Below, piece after piece: positions 7,421-15,748 of a stretch of 34,671 nt of DNA; position 1 is the first letter of the stretch, and every line of letters starts with the position of its first letter. The notes beneath the pieces were generated by a model, which did not search any database, had not been told where the DNA came from, and saw nothing but the letters and a program-made list of their open reading frames with translations. The stretch is from Rikenellaceae bacterium (GTDB lineage Bacteria; Bacteroidota; Bacteroidia; Bacteroidales; UBA932), in NCBI GenBank assembly GCA_022777205.1, contig JALFGP010000121.1, forward strand, positions 1 to 34,671, written 5' to 3'. Position numbers and translations under genes: made by a program.

Positions 7421-8077
7421 ATGTCTGCAAAAGAAAAATACACTGAACTTCTGGCTGAATGTTCTTCAAAGCCCCAGAGTTCCTATGGTGAAGACCTTGA
7501 CAAGTATTGCGAACTCTGTGACCTGTGCATAAGTCTGTCGAAGGAGAATCTTCAGGAAATGGACAGACCTTGGGAGACCACTGAAATGGCCAGGGTATTT
7601 CTTCATTATGCCCAATGGCTCAGCGAATTCGCTCACAAGCTGAATTATCTCTATTCCGCAACCAGTGCAATGCTGGATTGTGTCTTTGACCATCCGAGGC
7701 TGAAGGTGAAATTGCTGAATCTCCTGCTCGGAGTACTCCGTGATATTGAGGCCCAGACTATGCACGATCTGAACATTACTGAAGATGTGGAGAAGGAACT
7801 GCGTTTCTATCAGCGCAATATTGAATTTGCAGACCAGGGCCGTCTGGACCAGATACGCGAGTCCGGACATCTGAAGAGCGACCCTGTGGAATGGACTGCC
7901 CGCTGGGAGGAAGTAATCGACGAGGCGGACAGGATTGCCTATTCCAATCTGGCTGATATGCCTCGCGGAATGGGTTTCTGCCACGCCTTCTGGCCTGAGC
8001 GCACAGCTGCCCTCGCCCAATTCGGCATAGAATGGAAAAGCCCCCGACGAATGAATCCACGGGTGCTGTTTGACTGA
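7421..8077 (+). CDS. helical protein of unknown function
   Basis: A 218-residue cytoplasmic protein without signal peptide or membrane segments, predicted mostly alpha-helical and acidic. It includes a C-rich patch (CELCDLCISL at about 30-39) and an aromatic ending (RGMGFCHAFWPERTAALAQFGIEW). The CELCDLC residues could bind a metal or be incidental. I do not recognise a family; similar short helical proteins occur next to housekeeping genes in Bacteroidales. It lies 57 nt after cysE but has its own possible -7 element, TATATTTG at 7374-7381, without a clear -33. It ends 9 nt from the convergent thrA gene, with no terminator between them. Confidence 0.75.
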   Translation: MSAKEKYTELLAECSSKPQSSYGEDLDKYCELCDLCISLSKENLQEMDRPWETTEMARVFLHYAQWLSEFAHKLNYLYSATSAMLDCVFDHPRLKVKLLNLLLGVLRDIEAQTMHDLNITEDVEKELRFYQRNIEFADQGRLDQIRESGHLKSDPVEWTARWEEVIDEADRIAYSNLADMPRGMGFCHAFWPERTAALAQFGIEWKSPRRMNPRVLFD

Positions 8078-8086
8078 AGTGGGTGG

Positions 8087-10540
8087 CTACAGGATTATGT
8101 CGTTGAGTACCCCCGAAGCAGTTTGACGTGCCCCGGCTCCTGCCCCCTGGATGACCAGAGGTGAAGGGTAGAAATCCGTCTTGATGATGGCTGCATTGTC
8201 CGTTCCGCAAAGATTGAAAAGCGGATGCTCCGGCCTGACATTCTGTATGCCCATTTCGGCCTTGTATCCATCTTCAGTCTTGATGAGACTTGCCACAAAC
8301 CTCTGCCTCAGGCCCTTTTCAGCAGCTGCCCTGTAGGAAGCCGCGAAGTTCTCCTCATTCTCAGCAAGCTTTGCATAGAATTCATCCACCTTTCCGGTGA
8401 AGAATTCAGGACCCAGCACAGGATTGATCTGGACATCCTTTTCCTCCAGCGGCACTCCTGCCTCACGGGAGAGGATGAGAAGTTTGCGGAGTACATCCCT
8501 GCCGCTGAGGTCCAGACGAGGGTCCGGCTCGGTGTACCCTGCATCCTGGGCGCGTTTCACCACTTCGGCGAATGTGCCTCCCTCTCCGCCTGCATAATTG
8601 CTGAAAATATAGTTGAGGGTTCCGCTGAGCACTGCCTCCACCTTGAGAATCTCATCACCGCTGTTCACGCTGCGTGAAATGGACTCCAGAATTGGCAGTG
8701 CAGCTCCCACAGTAGTCTCATACCTGAGCGACACCCCATTGGCGAGCGCAGTTTCCTTCAGGCGGGCATACTGGCTGTATGGCGCCGAGAAAGTGATTTT
8801 GTTGCAGGCCACCACGGAATAGCCCCTCTTGAAGAGGTTCAGATATTTATATGCTATGTCTGAAGAGCCCGTACAGTCCACGAATACAGAATTTTCAAGA
8901 GAAATCTCGGCAAGACGGCGGAAATAAGCCTCGTCAATTGAACTTTCACCCTGTGCCAACAGATCCTCCGGATTGCTCAGATCCAGCCCGGCCACGCTGA
9001 CTTGGAATTTGCGGCTGTTGGACAGTCCGCACACTCGTATCCTCTTTCCTGTTCGTGCCACAATCTTTTCTGAGTTCTTATGGATAAGTTCCACAAGAGC
9101 CTTGCCCACAACGCCGAACCCGGCAATGAAAAGGTGTATGTCCTTCACCGGCGACTTGTCAAAGAACTCGTTGTGTATGTGATAGATGGCATCTGAAGCA
9201 TCCTGTGAACGCACAATCACAGACACATTCCTTTCGGAAGAGCCCTGAGCAGTGGCCCTTACCCGGATGCTGTGCCTTCCGAGCGCCGCGAGCATCCTGC
9301 CTGTAGCCCCGCTCTGGTTCAGCACATCGTCTCCCACGAGGCAAACTATGGAGAATCCCTTCTCGACCTTGAGAGGATTGAGTTCCCCCGTGCTGATTTC
9401 ATAGGCGAAACATCTGTCAGCTGCTTCTTTGGCCTTATCTGCATCCTTCTCGGACACGGCTATGCACATTGTGTGTACGGATGAAGCCTGAGTGATGAGT
9501 ATGATATTGATGCCGTTGCGGCTGAGTGTCTCAAAGAGGCGGCTTGAAAAGCCTGGGATGCCCACCATTCCGCTGCCTTCGAGGGAAAGCAGGGCAATGT
9601 CGTCCGAGTTGGAAATTCCGATGAGCTGATCTTTGCTGCGCGGAGGATTCTTCTCAATCAAAGTGCCCGGGTCATCAGGATGGAAAGTGTCTTTGACATA
9701 GATAGGTATGCCCATTGCAACTGCCGGCCTGATGGTCGGAGGGTAGATGACCTTTGCTCCAAAATGGGACAGTTCGAGTGCTGCCTTGTAGGAAATGTTT
9801 CTGATGGTCCTTGCTGAAGGTACTGTTTTCGGATTGGCTGTCATCATTCCCGGCACATCTGTCCATATTTCCAGAGTCCTTGCCTCGCAGGCGGCTGCAA
9901 AAAGGGATGCAGAATAGTCAGAACCGCCTCTGCCCAAGGTGGTTACCCGACCCTGAATGTCTGATGCTATGAATCCAGGAGCTATGAAGACCTGGGTAAT
10001 GGGACTGTTTTCTATCATCCTGCGGATTCTGCCGAAGGTGAGTCTTGTGTCCACGGCATTGCGCCCGTTCTGCTCAGTGGTCTTGATCAGCTCTCGGGAG
10101 TCTATCCATTTGGTGGCCAGACCTATGGAAGCGAGTTTTGCGGTTATGATTTTGGTGGACCAGAGTTCTCCGAAACTTGCGATTGCGTCCAGACTGGCAG
10201 GGGAGAGTTCCCTGAGCAGAAACACGCCCTGGCAGATACTCCGGAGAGAGTTGAAATGGGCATCACAAACTTCAATGAGTTCAGCCTGTTTCTCGATTGG
10301 AAGGAGTTCCAGGATAATCCGATGGTGTCTTTCCTGAAGTTCATCAATGAAGGTTACATATTCAGAATCACCAGATGAGGCGAGATTTCCGATTTTGATG
10401 AGTGTGTCTGTGCATTTGCTGATTGCTGAGCACACTAAAATTGTTCTGTCACTTTCGGCAGCCTTGCTGACGATGTCCACTACTTGAGAGATGCTTTGTG
10501 CATTGGCAACTGATGTGCCTCCGAATTTAAGTACCTGCAT
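8087..10540 (-). CDS. thrA: bifunctional aspartokinase / homoserine dehydrogenase
   Basis: An 817-residue fusion catalysing the first and third steps from aspartate to homoserine. The aspartokinase part opens with KFGGTSVANA (5-14) and has TLGRGGSDYSA (201-211). Two ACT regulatory domains lie at about 310-455. Homoserine dehydrogenase starts near 468, with its dinucleotide-binding GFGVVG at 474-479, and carries the signature DPRLDLSGRDVLRKL. Length matches E. coli ThrA (820). It follows metX by a single base and ends convergently with the 7421-8077 gene. The product homoserine feeds MetX just upstream. ACT domains suggest allosteric inhibition, most often by threonine. No thrB or thrC is adjacent. 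Confidence 0.96.
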   Translation of the reverse strand: MQVLKFGGTSVANAQSISQVVDIVSKAAESDRTILVCSAISKCTDTLIKIGNLASSGDSEYVTFIDELQERHHRIILELLPIEKQAELIEVCDAHFNSLRSICQGVFLLRELSPASLDAIASFGELWSTKIITAKLASIGLATKWIDSRELIKTTEQNGRNAVDTRLTFGRIRRMIENSPITQVFIAPGFIASDIQGRVTTLGRGGSDYSASLFAAACEARTLEIWTDVPGMMTANPKTVPSARTIRNISYKAALELSHFGAKVIYPPTIRPAVAMGIPIYVKDTFHPDDPGTLIEKNPPRSKDQLIGISNSDDIALLSLEGSGMVGIPGFSSRLFETLSRNGINIILITQASSVHTMCIAVSEKDADKAKEAADRCFAYEISTGELNPLKVEKGFSIVCLVGDDVLNQSGATGRMLAALGRHSIRVRATAQGSSERNVSVIVRSQDASDAIYHIHNEFFDKSPVKDIHLFIAGFGVVGKALVELIHKNSEKIVARTGKRIRVCGLSNSRKFQVSVAGLDLSNPEDLLAQGESSIDEAYFRRLAEISLENSVFVDCTGSSDIAYKYLNLFKRGYSVVACNKITFSAPYSQYARLKETALANGVSLRYETTVGAALPILESISRSVNSGDEILKVEAVLSGTLNYIFSNYAGGEGGTFAEVVKRAQDAGYTEPDPRLDLSGRDVLRKLLILSREAGVPLEEKDVQINPVLGPEFFTGKVDEFYAKLAENEENFAASYRAAAEKGLRQRFVASLIKTEDGYKAEMGIQNVRPEHPLFNLCGTDNAAIIKTDFYPSPLVIQGAGAGARQTASGVLNDIIL

Positions 10541-10541
10541 A

Positions 10542-11570
10542 TTATAACCTATCCAACATTGGTTTAAGTATCTTTTCCAACTGTGTGAATTCCAAAAGAA
10601 AACCGTCGTGTCCGAAATTGGAGCTTATTTCGAAATATTCCGCCCCGGGAATGTGTTCGGCCAGGAACTTCTGTTCAGGGGGAGGGAAAAGATGGTCGCT
10701 GTCTATTCCGACCACTGTTACACTTGCCTTTATGCTGCCGAGGGCCTGCTCCACCGAGCCTCTGCCTCTGCCGGCATTGTTGCTGTCCACTGCATTGCAT
10801 AGGTACCAGTAGGAATAGGCATCGAAACGGTCTGCCAGTTTCTTGCCCTGGTATCTCTGGTAGGAGGAAGCACGGCCCGCAAAAAGGCAGTCCGGGTCTG
10901 CTTCTGCCTGGGTGCTGTTGTAGCTTTCGTAGCTTCTGTAGGAAATAAGGGCTATGCTCCTGGCGCATCTCAGGCCTGCTTCTCCTCCTTTGAGACTGCC
11001 GCATTCGTGAAAGGTCGGGTCCGCTTCCAGAGCCATTCTCATGGACTCGTTATAGGCTGTAAGCCAAGGGGTCACTCTTGCGGATGTGGCCATAAAGACT
11101 GCGTTTGAAATGGCCTGAGGATACATTATAGTCCATTCTATCGCCTGGAAGCCGCCTATGGATGAACCTATTATGATGTCTATCTTGTCAATGCCCAAAT
11201 GCCTGCGTACCAATTCGTTGGCCTTGACAATATCCCTGACGGTAACATGCGGGAAGTCGAAATAGTATGGCTTCCCGGTGTCTGGATTGATGCTTGACGG
11301 ACCGGATGAACCATAGGGGGAGGCGAGCATATTGACGCATACTACAAAGTATTTTCCGGTGTCCAGCAATCGACCTTCTCCCACCATCTGAGGCCACCAG
11401 TCGCATGGGTCCGAATTGGCCGTGAGGGCGTGGCAAATCCATATCACTTTACGGCTGTCTCCCGCTACCCAAGCCTGTTCTGACCTATGGAATACTATTT
11501 TCAAGGCGTCGAGTCTTCCTCCCGCCTCGAATTCAAATGAATCTTTCGATATATATTCGTCTCTGACCAT
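10542..11570 (-). CDS. metX: homoserine O-acetyltransferase
   Basis: A 342-residue alpha/beta hydrolase-fold enzyme that acetylates homoserine with acetyl-CoA, committing it to methionine. The nucleophile is S137 in GSSIGG (135-140), the acid is the Asp in VGIDSDHLFPP, and the base is the His in NFGHDGFL. The oxyanion-side HALT motif is at 47-50, and the NMLASPYGSSGP stretch (80-91) is typical of MetX. No CBS or SAM-binding domain is fused. It is the middle gene of pheA-metX-thrA: 43 nt after pheA and 1 nt before thrA. No SAM riboswitch is visible upstream of it. Some MetX homologues use succinyl-CoA; the sequence alone does not settle this. Confidence 0.95.
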   Translation of the reverse strand: MVRDEYISKDSFEFEAGGRLDALKIVFHRSEQAWVAGDSRKVIWICHALTANSDPCDWWPQMVGEGRLLDTGKYFVVCVNMLASPYGSSGPSSINPDTGKPYYFDFPHVTVRDIVKANELVRRHLGIDKIDIIIGSSIGGFQAIEWTIMYPQAISNAVFMATSARVTPWLTAYNESMRMALEADPTFHECGSLKGGEAGLRCARSIALISYRSYESYNSTQAEADPDCLFAGRASSYQRYQGKKLADRFDAYSYWYLCNAVDSNNAGRGRGSVEQALGSIKASVTVVGIDSDHLFPPPEQKFLAEHIPGAEYFEISSNFGHDGFLLEFTQLEKILKPMLDRL

Positions 11571-11613
11571 TCTCGATATAGCAGTTGCAAATATCGTAAA
11601 TTTTTGGAATATC

Positions 11614-12453
11614 CTATTCTGCAGTGCCTTTGGCGCTCACATATTCTCCAAGAATCCTCAGGTCTTCCATCAGCGGACGGACTGCAGCAAGAGCCTGGCG
11701 GTATCTTTCCCTGTCCACGAATTTTATGTCGGCGTAGAAGAAATACTGCCATTCTCTTCCTGGAATCGGCAGGGACTGGATTCTGGTGAGGTTCATTCCG
11801 TAGAAGGAAAGAATTGTGAGCACGTGGGCCAGCGAACCAGCGGTGTGGGGGAGGGTGAAACAGATGCTGGATTTGTCTATTGCGATCTCGGACGGGTTGT
11901 AGTTCTCGTCCAATATCAGGAATCTCGTGAAGTTCTGCTTGAAGGTTTCAATGCTTTCGGCTATGATGTCCAACCCGTAGAGTTCGGCTGCGAGTTCCGA
12001 GGCCACTGCCCCCACTCCCTTGAGCCCTTCCCGGGCCACTTGTGCTGCACTTTTGGCGGTGTCCTCCGATTCTACGAGTCTGATTTGCGGATGTTCCCGG
12101 AAGAATTCCCTGGTCTGGTTGATTGCCATATAATGGGTCCGGACTTCCTTTATGTCGGAAATGTCCTGCCCGGGAAGAGCCATCAGGTTCTGCTTGATGC
12201 GCAGGAAGATTTCCCCTTTGATTTCCCTCTGGTATTTGCGCAGGAGTTCAAAATTTGGCAGCAGACCGCCTGAAACGGTGTTTTCTATTGCCATAATGGC
12301 AGCATCCGCCTTGCCTGAATCCATAGCCAGGTAAAGGTCCTCAAAGTTGTCACATTCGATTATCTCAATGTCTGTCAAGTCTTTATAAAAGAGTCTGGCG
12401 GCTTGTTCGTGGAAACAACCCTTGACACCCTGGATGGCAATTCTTTTTGGCAT
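11614..12453 (-). CDS. pheA: prephenate dehydratase
   Basis: A 279-residue enzyme converting prephenate to phenylpyruvate in phenylalanine synthesis. It is a monofunctional form without chorismate mutase. The substrate-binding domain starts with IAIQGVKGCFHEQAA (5-19), contains ENTVSGGL (57-64) and the catalytic TRF triplet T176-R177-F178 (NFTRFLIL). The ACT domain at about 200-265 (GSLAHVLTILSFYGMNLTRI) is the phenylalanine-sensing module. It heads the minus-strand unit leading into metX and thrA, an unusual partnership, since pheA in many Bacteroidales sits with aromatic genes. A TAAGTTTG box at 12501-12494 (minus strand) is a probable -7 element. No leader peptide precedes it. Confidence 0.95.
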   Translation of the reverse strand: MPKRIAIQGVKGCFHEQAARLFYKDLTDIEIIECDNFEDLYLAMDSGKADAAIMAIENTVSGGLLPNFELLRKYQREIKGEIFLRIKQNLMALPGQDISDIKEVRTHYMAINQTREFFREHPQIRLVESEDTAKSAAQVAREGLKGVGAVASELAAELYGLDIIAESIETFKQNFTRFLILDENYNPSEIAIDKSSICFTLPHTAGSLAHVLTILSFYGMNLTRIQSLPIPGREWQYFFYADIKFVDRERYRQALAAVRPLMEDLRILGEYVSAKGTAE

Positions 12454-12493
12454 TTTATTCGTTAAAATTAGTATGCTGACCGTTAAAGGGTAG

Positions 12494-12501
12494 CAAACTT
12501 A
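12494..12501 (-). promoter_or_regulatory. -7 element of pheA-metX-thrA
   Basis: TAAGTTTG on the minus strand, a full match to TAnnTTTG, 41 nt before the pheA ATG. The -33 region 20 nt upstream has no TTTG, so the promoter may need an activator. A plus-strand TACATTTG at 12523-12530 is the matching -7 candidate for the divergent esterase gene. Confidence 0.5.
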
Positions 12502-12552
12502 ATCAAAATTTCAGAAAATTTGTACATTTGCCGATTGTTTTTGAGAAATTAT

Positions 12553-13488
12553 ATGTTTTTGAACTATATATCGATTATTGCAAGCCGGATTCGTAAATGG
12601 GGAAGACTGCAGGCCTACTGCCATTATGTCATTGCAGTTGTGCTGTGTGTTTCCTCCTGCGGGACTATGGCGAAGTTTGCTCCTCTTCCTGAATATGCCG
12701 AGCCTAATATTGCTTATAAACCTCAGGGAATTCTTGAATCAGTAGTGGTTCCGACCAGTGTCCCTGGACCGTCAGAGCGCCGTATGTTCGTCTATCTGCC
12801 CAAATCCTATTCTAATAACCCGGACAAGAGGTATCCTGTGCTATATCTGCTGCACGGGGCAAGCGGGACGGAACTGTCCTGGATAAGGCAGGGAAACATT
12901 CTGCAAAACATAGACAGACTGACTGAGGACGGAGATATGGAAGAGACAATCCTGGTTCTTCCGAATACCAACCAGTACAATGACGACAAGGACTACGGGC
13001 ACGGGAGGAGGAAGAATATGGTCGAAGGATTCGGAGATTTGGACGGAGCGGTTGAAACGGGTTTCGTGAGGGATGTGGTGATGGCGGTGGACAGCCTTTA
13101 CAGAACCATTCCGGAAAAGAATTCGAGGGCATTGGCGGGCTTGTCTTTCGGGGCATTGCAGACTATACACATTTCTGCAAATCATCCGGATATGTTCGGA
13201 TATCTCGGGATGTTTTCGCCTGTTGCCGAGTCATTTGTGAAAATCGGCCCTTATGCGAAGTTCTATTCCCGGCTGAAGAAGAAACTGGCGGTGCAGTTTG
13301 CGGATCCTCCACGGCTTTACTGGCTTATGACCGGGAATATCGACATCTTTTTTCCTCGCTTGGAGTCTTATATGAGCTATCTTAACCTGAAGGGGTATGT
13401 ATATGAGGCCTACATCACCACAGGAGGGCACAATTGGCACAACTGGGAGCTTTTCAGCATCATGTTCCTCCGTTCTTTGTGGCAGTAG
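12553..13488 (+). CDS. lipoprotein esterase (esterase D family)
   Basis: A 311-residue alpha/beta hydrolase of the putative esterase (Esterase D / feruloyl esterase-like) family. The ATG at 12553 is chosen; a TTG at 12520 in the same frame overlaps the promoter. Residues 20-36 form a lipoprotein signal with lipobox VSSC, so it is anchored to an envelope membrane. Catalytic features: the LLHGASG oxyanion-side loop, the nucleophile in GLSFGA (GxSxG), and the terminal GGHNWHNWE with the probable catalytic His. FLPKSY-like VYLPKSY and RYPVLYLLHG are typical of this family. Substrates include carbohydrate esters and aryl esters; the true one is unknown. It converges on the acyltransferase gene 8 nt away. 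Confidence 0.85.
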   Translation: MFLNYISIIASRIRKWGRLQAYCHYVIAVVLCVSSCGTMAKFAPLPEYAEPNIAYKPQGILESVVVPTSVPGPSERRMFVYLPKSYSNNPDKRYPVLYLLHGASGTELSWIRQGNILQNIDRLTEDGDMEETILVLPNTNQYNDDKDYGHGRRKNMVEGFGDLDGAVETGFVRDVVMAVDSLYRTIPEKNSRALAGLSFGALQTIHISANHPDMFGYLGMFSPVAESFVKIGPYAKFYSRLKKKLAVQFADPPRLYWLMTGNIDIFFPRLESYMSYLNLKGYVYEAYITTGGHNWHNWELFSIMFLRSLWQ

Positions 13489-13496
13489 GTGGATGT

Positions 13497-14852
13497 TCAG
13501 CGTTCCGGAGAGAGATTGTCCGGAATGGGAGTGGCATAAACCGAGGACCTTAGGAATTCCCTGAAACTGTCGATGTCGCTGTATTTGTCCTGCTCTTCCA
13601 CGCTGATGGTGCTGCCGACTATCACACGTTGCACTCCTTTGTGTTTGTTGAAGACTTCGCTCGGCAGACGCAGAAGCCTCACCTTCCAGTCAATCAGCCC
13701 GAGAAGATAGTAGAACATCGAATTGCGGTCGGCAAAACGGATTGGGATGATTGGCACGCGGACCTTTTTGATGAGTCTCACAAGACTGTCCTGCCACTGT
13801 CTGTCCGATATGTCCCGGGTTTTGATATGCAGGTCAGAAACGGCTCCGGAGGGGAAAAAACCCATAGGATGCCCCTGCTGAAGATGCTGAAGTGTTTCGC
13901 GCACACCGTTCAGATTGGCTTTGCTAGCGGCCTTCTTTTCAGTTGTCGTGGGGTTTACGGTCACCAGTGCCGGTTTCAATGGCTCTATGCGGCCCAGCAG
14001 CTGATTTACCATCACTTTGAAATCAGGTCTTTTCTTGAGCATTATATCCAGAAGCAGTATGCCGTCCAGATGGCCGTAGGGGTGGTTGCTTATGGTTATG
14101 AAAGCCCCCTCCGGCAGATTGTCCAGCCTTTCTGCATTGCCGATCAGACATTTGCACCCTATCTCCTGAACCAGTTTGTCGGATGCTTCTGTCGCGCCGA
14201 GTCCATAAATGCTGTTATATAGCCGGTTGCATTTGTTGATATTCAGGAATGCCATCAGCATTTTCCCGAACGCTCGCCCCCATGAACCACTGAATACAGG
14301 TGCTAAATCGCCCAGTTCATCTATGCTGAGAAGTTCGTGTTCCGGTTTTTGGCTTCTTTTGCGGAATACCACGGATTCTGCCAGAAAATAGTTGAGTGTT
14401 CCCGAAACGCAGACGGCGGCGAGATTGCATAACCACGCGTCCCAATGGAAAATCCTTTCACAGAGCACAAGGAAAATCATTTTGACTATGAAGCCGAAGA
14501 TGCAGGATATGTTGAATCCCCAGAAATGCCTCCAGAAAGTTCGTGCCGAGCTTCTGTCAGTGATGCGGTTGCGCCATATCCAGAAATAGGACATTATGAA
14601 ATTGACGAAAGTCGCGATTTCAAAGGATATGGCAGGTCCCACCCAGTATTCTCCCCAGTAGTTGAAATTCTGCCAGAATCCGCTGTCAGGATGATTGGCA
14701 GCGGCAAGTTGAAGGGTGTAACCTACAAGCCACAGTACCCCCGTGTCCACGATAGTCCCCACTGCCCGGCTCACAATGAACTCAGTCCATTTCCGGAAGG
14801 TCAGAAAAGAATCTTTGCCCATAGCTGTTCTATTCAGGAATCTTCCCGTCAA
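13497..14852 (-). CDS. GtrA-like membrane domain fused to a glycerolipid-type acyltransferase
   Basis: A 451-residue two-domain protein. Residues 15-165 are a GtrA/DPMS-like domain with four hydrophobic segments and a loop of WRNRITDRSS type (residues about 93-102). Residues 185-451 are an acyltransferase of the PlsC/hemolysin type with NHPYGHLDG near 256-264, a downstream FFPSGAVS motif (about 334-341) and VPIIPIRFA. Such domains acylate lyso-lipids, including the ornithine and glycine lipids of Bacteroidota. The fusion suggests a flippase or carrier half feeding an acyltransferase half; this is an inference. The ATG at 14852 overlaps the upstream gene by 23 nt; the in-frame ATG at 14822 (MGKDSF) would leave 7 nt and is equally possible. 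Confidence 0.85.
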   Translation of the reverse strand: MTGRFLNRTAMGKDSFLTFRKWTEFIVSRAVGTIVDTGVLWLVGYTLQLAAANHPDSGFWQNFNYWGEYWVGPAISFEIATFVNFIMSYFWIWRNRITDRSSARTFWRHFWGFNISCIFGFIVKMIFLVLCERIFHWDAWLCNLAAVCVSGTLNYFLAESVVFRKRSQKPEHELLSIDELGDLAPVFSGSWGRAFGKMLMAFLNINKCNRLYNSIYGLGATEASDKLVQEIGCKCLIGNAERLDNLPEGAFITISNHPYGHLDGILLLDIMLKKRPDFKVMVNQLLGRIEPLKPALVTVNPTTTEKKAASKANLNGVRETLQHLQQGHPMGFFPSGAVSDLHIKTRDISDRQWQDSLVRLIKKVRVPIIPIRFADRNSMFYYLLGLIDWKVRLLRLPSEVFNKHKGVQRVIVGSTISVEEQDKYSDIDSFREFLRSSVYATPIPDNLSPER

Positions 14853-15564
14853 ATGTCTTTGGAGGATCTATCTCGGATAGCACTTTTTCCTCCTTGATTT
14901 GGGAAACTATGAGCAGCATAAAGATGATGCAGGCAAGTCCAAGCGCAATCCAGTCGAAAATGGTATAGATTCCGTTCAGGCTTTCCAGACCGCCCCCGAA
15001 GCACTCCACCTGAGTGAGGAAACGGCTGTCCTGCCAAGGGAAATAGATGAGGAAAATGGTGAATGCGGCAGCTATGACTCTGAATTCGGTAGGTCCGAGC
15101 TTGCCGTAGGTGAGTTTGAATTCATTTTTGAGGATTGCACCTATATATGTATGGACTGAAATTGCGAGATATGCAACCAAGACCAGAAGGGCTATGTCCA
15201 TACGGCAGATTGGGGAGGCTCCGGCACCTATGCACATTATCGTAATGGTGAAAATGTCCACATTGTGGTCGATGAAGAATCCGTAAACGGGTCTTTGGGT
15301 GTGTCTCACCCTTGCCATCGAGCCGTCAAGACTGTCTCCGTACCAGTTTACGAAAAGTCCGAAGACCGAGAGCCACATCCAGTTAAGGTTGTAATTGGCT
15401 AAGGCAAATCCGAGGGCACACAAAACGGCGCCCAAGGTTCCGATAAATGTCAAAAGATTGGATGTCACCCACTTGGGCTGTTTCTTGGCCAGCCAAACCA
15501 ATGCTTTCTTTTCAAGGCCGTTCAGAATCGATGTCTGGATTCTGGTGGCTTTTTCGTTTCCCAT
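14830..15564 (-). CDS. CDP-alcohol phosphatidyltransferase family membrane enzyme
   Basis: A 244-residue integral membrane enzyme with about six hydrophobic helices. The catalytic motif D-x2-DG-x2-AR-x9-G-x3-D-x3-D is complete: YGDSLDGSMAR (residues 75-85), then YGFFIDHNVD (93-102). Family members move a phospho-alcohol from a CDP-alcohol donor to an acceptor (phosphatidylglycerol phosphate, phosphatidylserine, phosphatidylinositol or ether-lipid steps). The acceptor here cannot be told from sequence, so no symbol is given. Its gene overlaps the GtrA/acyltransferase gene, a strong hint that both work in one membrane-lipid pathway. It is divergent from cstA across 184 bp that contain a 6-bp inverted repeat, CACCAC/GTGGTG near 15611-15623. 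Confidence 0.85.
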   Translation of the reverse strand: MGNEKATRIQTSILNGLEKKALVWLAKKQPKWVTSNLLTFIGTLGAVLCALGFALANYNLNWMWLSVFGLFVNWYGDSLDGSMARVRHTQRPVYGFFIDHNVDIFTITIMCIGAGASPICRMDIALLVLVAYLAISVHTYIGAILKNEFKLTYGKLGPTEFRVIAAAFTIFLIYFPWQDSRFLTQVECFGGGLESLNGIYTIFDWIALGLACIIFMLLIVSQIKEEKVLSEIDPPKTFDGKIPE

Positions 15565-15748
15565 ACTATGTCGTTTTAGGGGATGATTTCCCGGTTAAAA
15601 AATATCTTGACACCACTGTGGTGCATAAAGCGCGCAAACCGGCGGCAAATTCTGCACCAATTTCGGAAAAAACCGACATATTTGCGAAAAAATATGATTT
15701 TTTAACATTAAAAATGTGTAATTTCGCCAAGTTTGTCAAATTTGAATT

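Noticed and set aside
10541..11613. SAM riboswitch before metX
   Set aside because: The 43-nt gap after pheA and the region upstream of pheA show no SAM-binding fold that I can recognise.
11416..12273. 285-codon plus-strand open frame over pheA and the metX start
   Set aside because: It is antisense to two well supported enzymes and shows no family motif.
15611..15623. CACCAC-T-GTGGTG inverted repeat between the phosphotransferase gene and cstA
   Set aside because: Short and single; could be an operator, but nothing else supports it.
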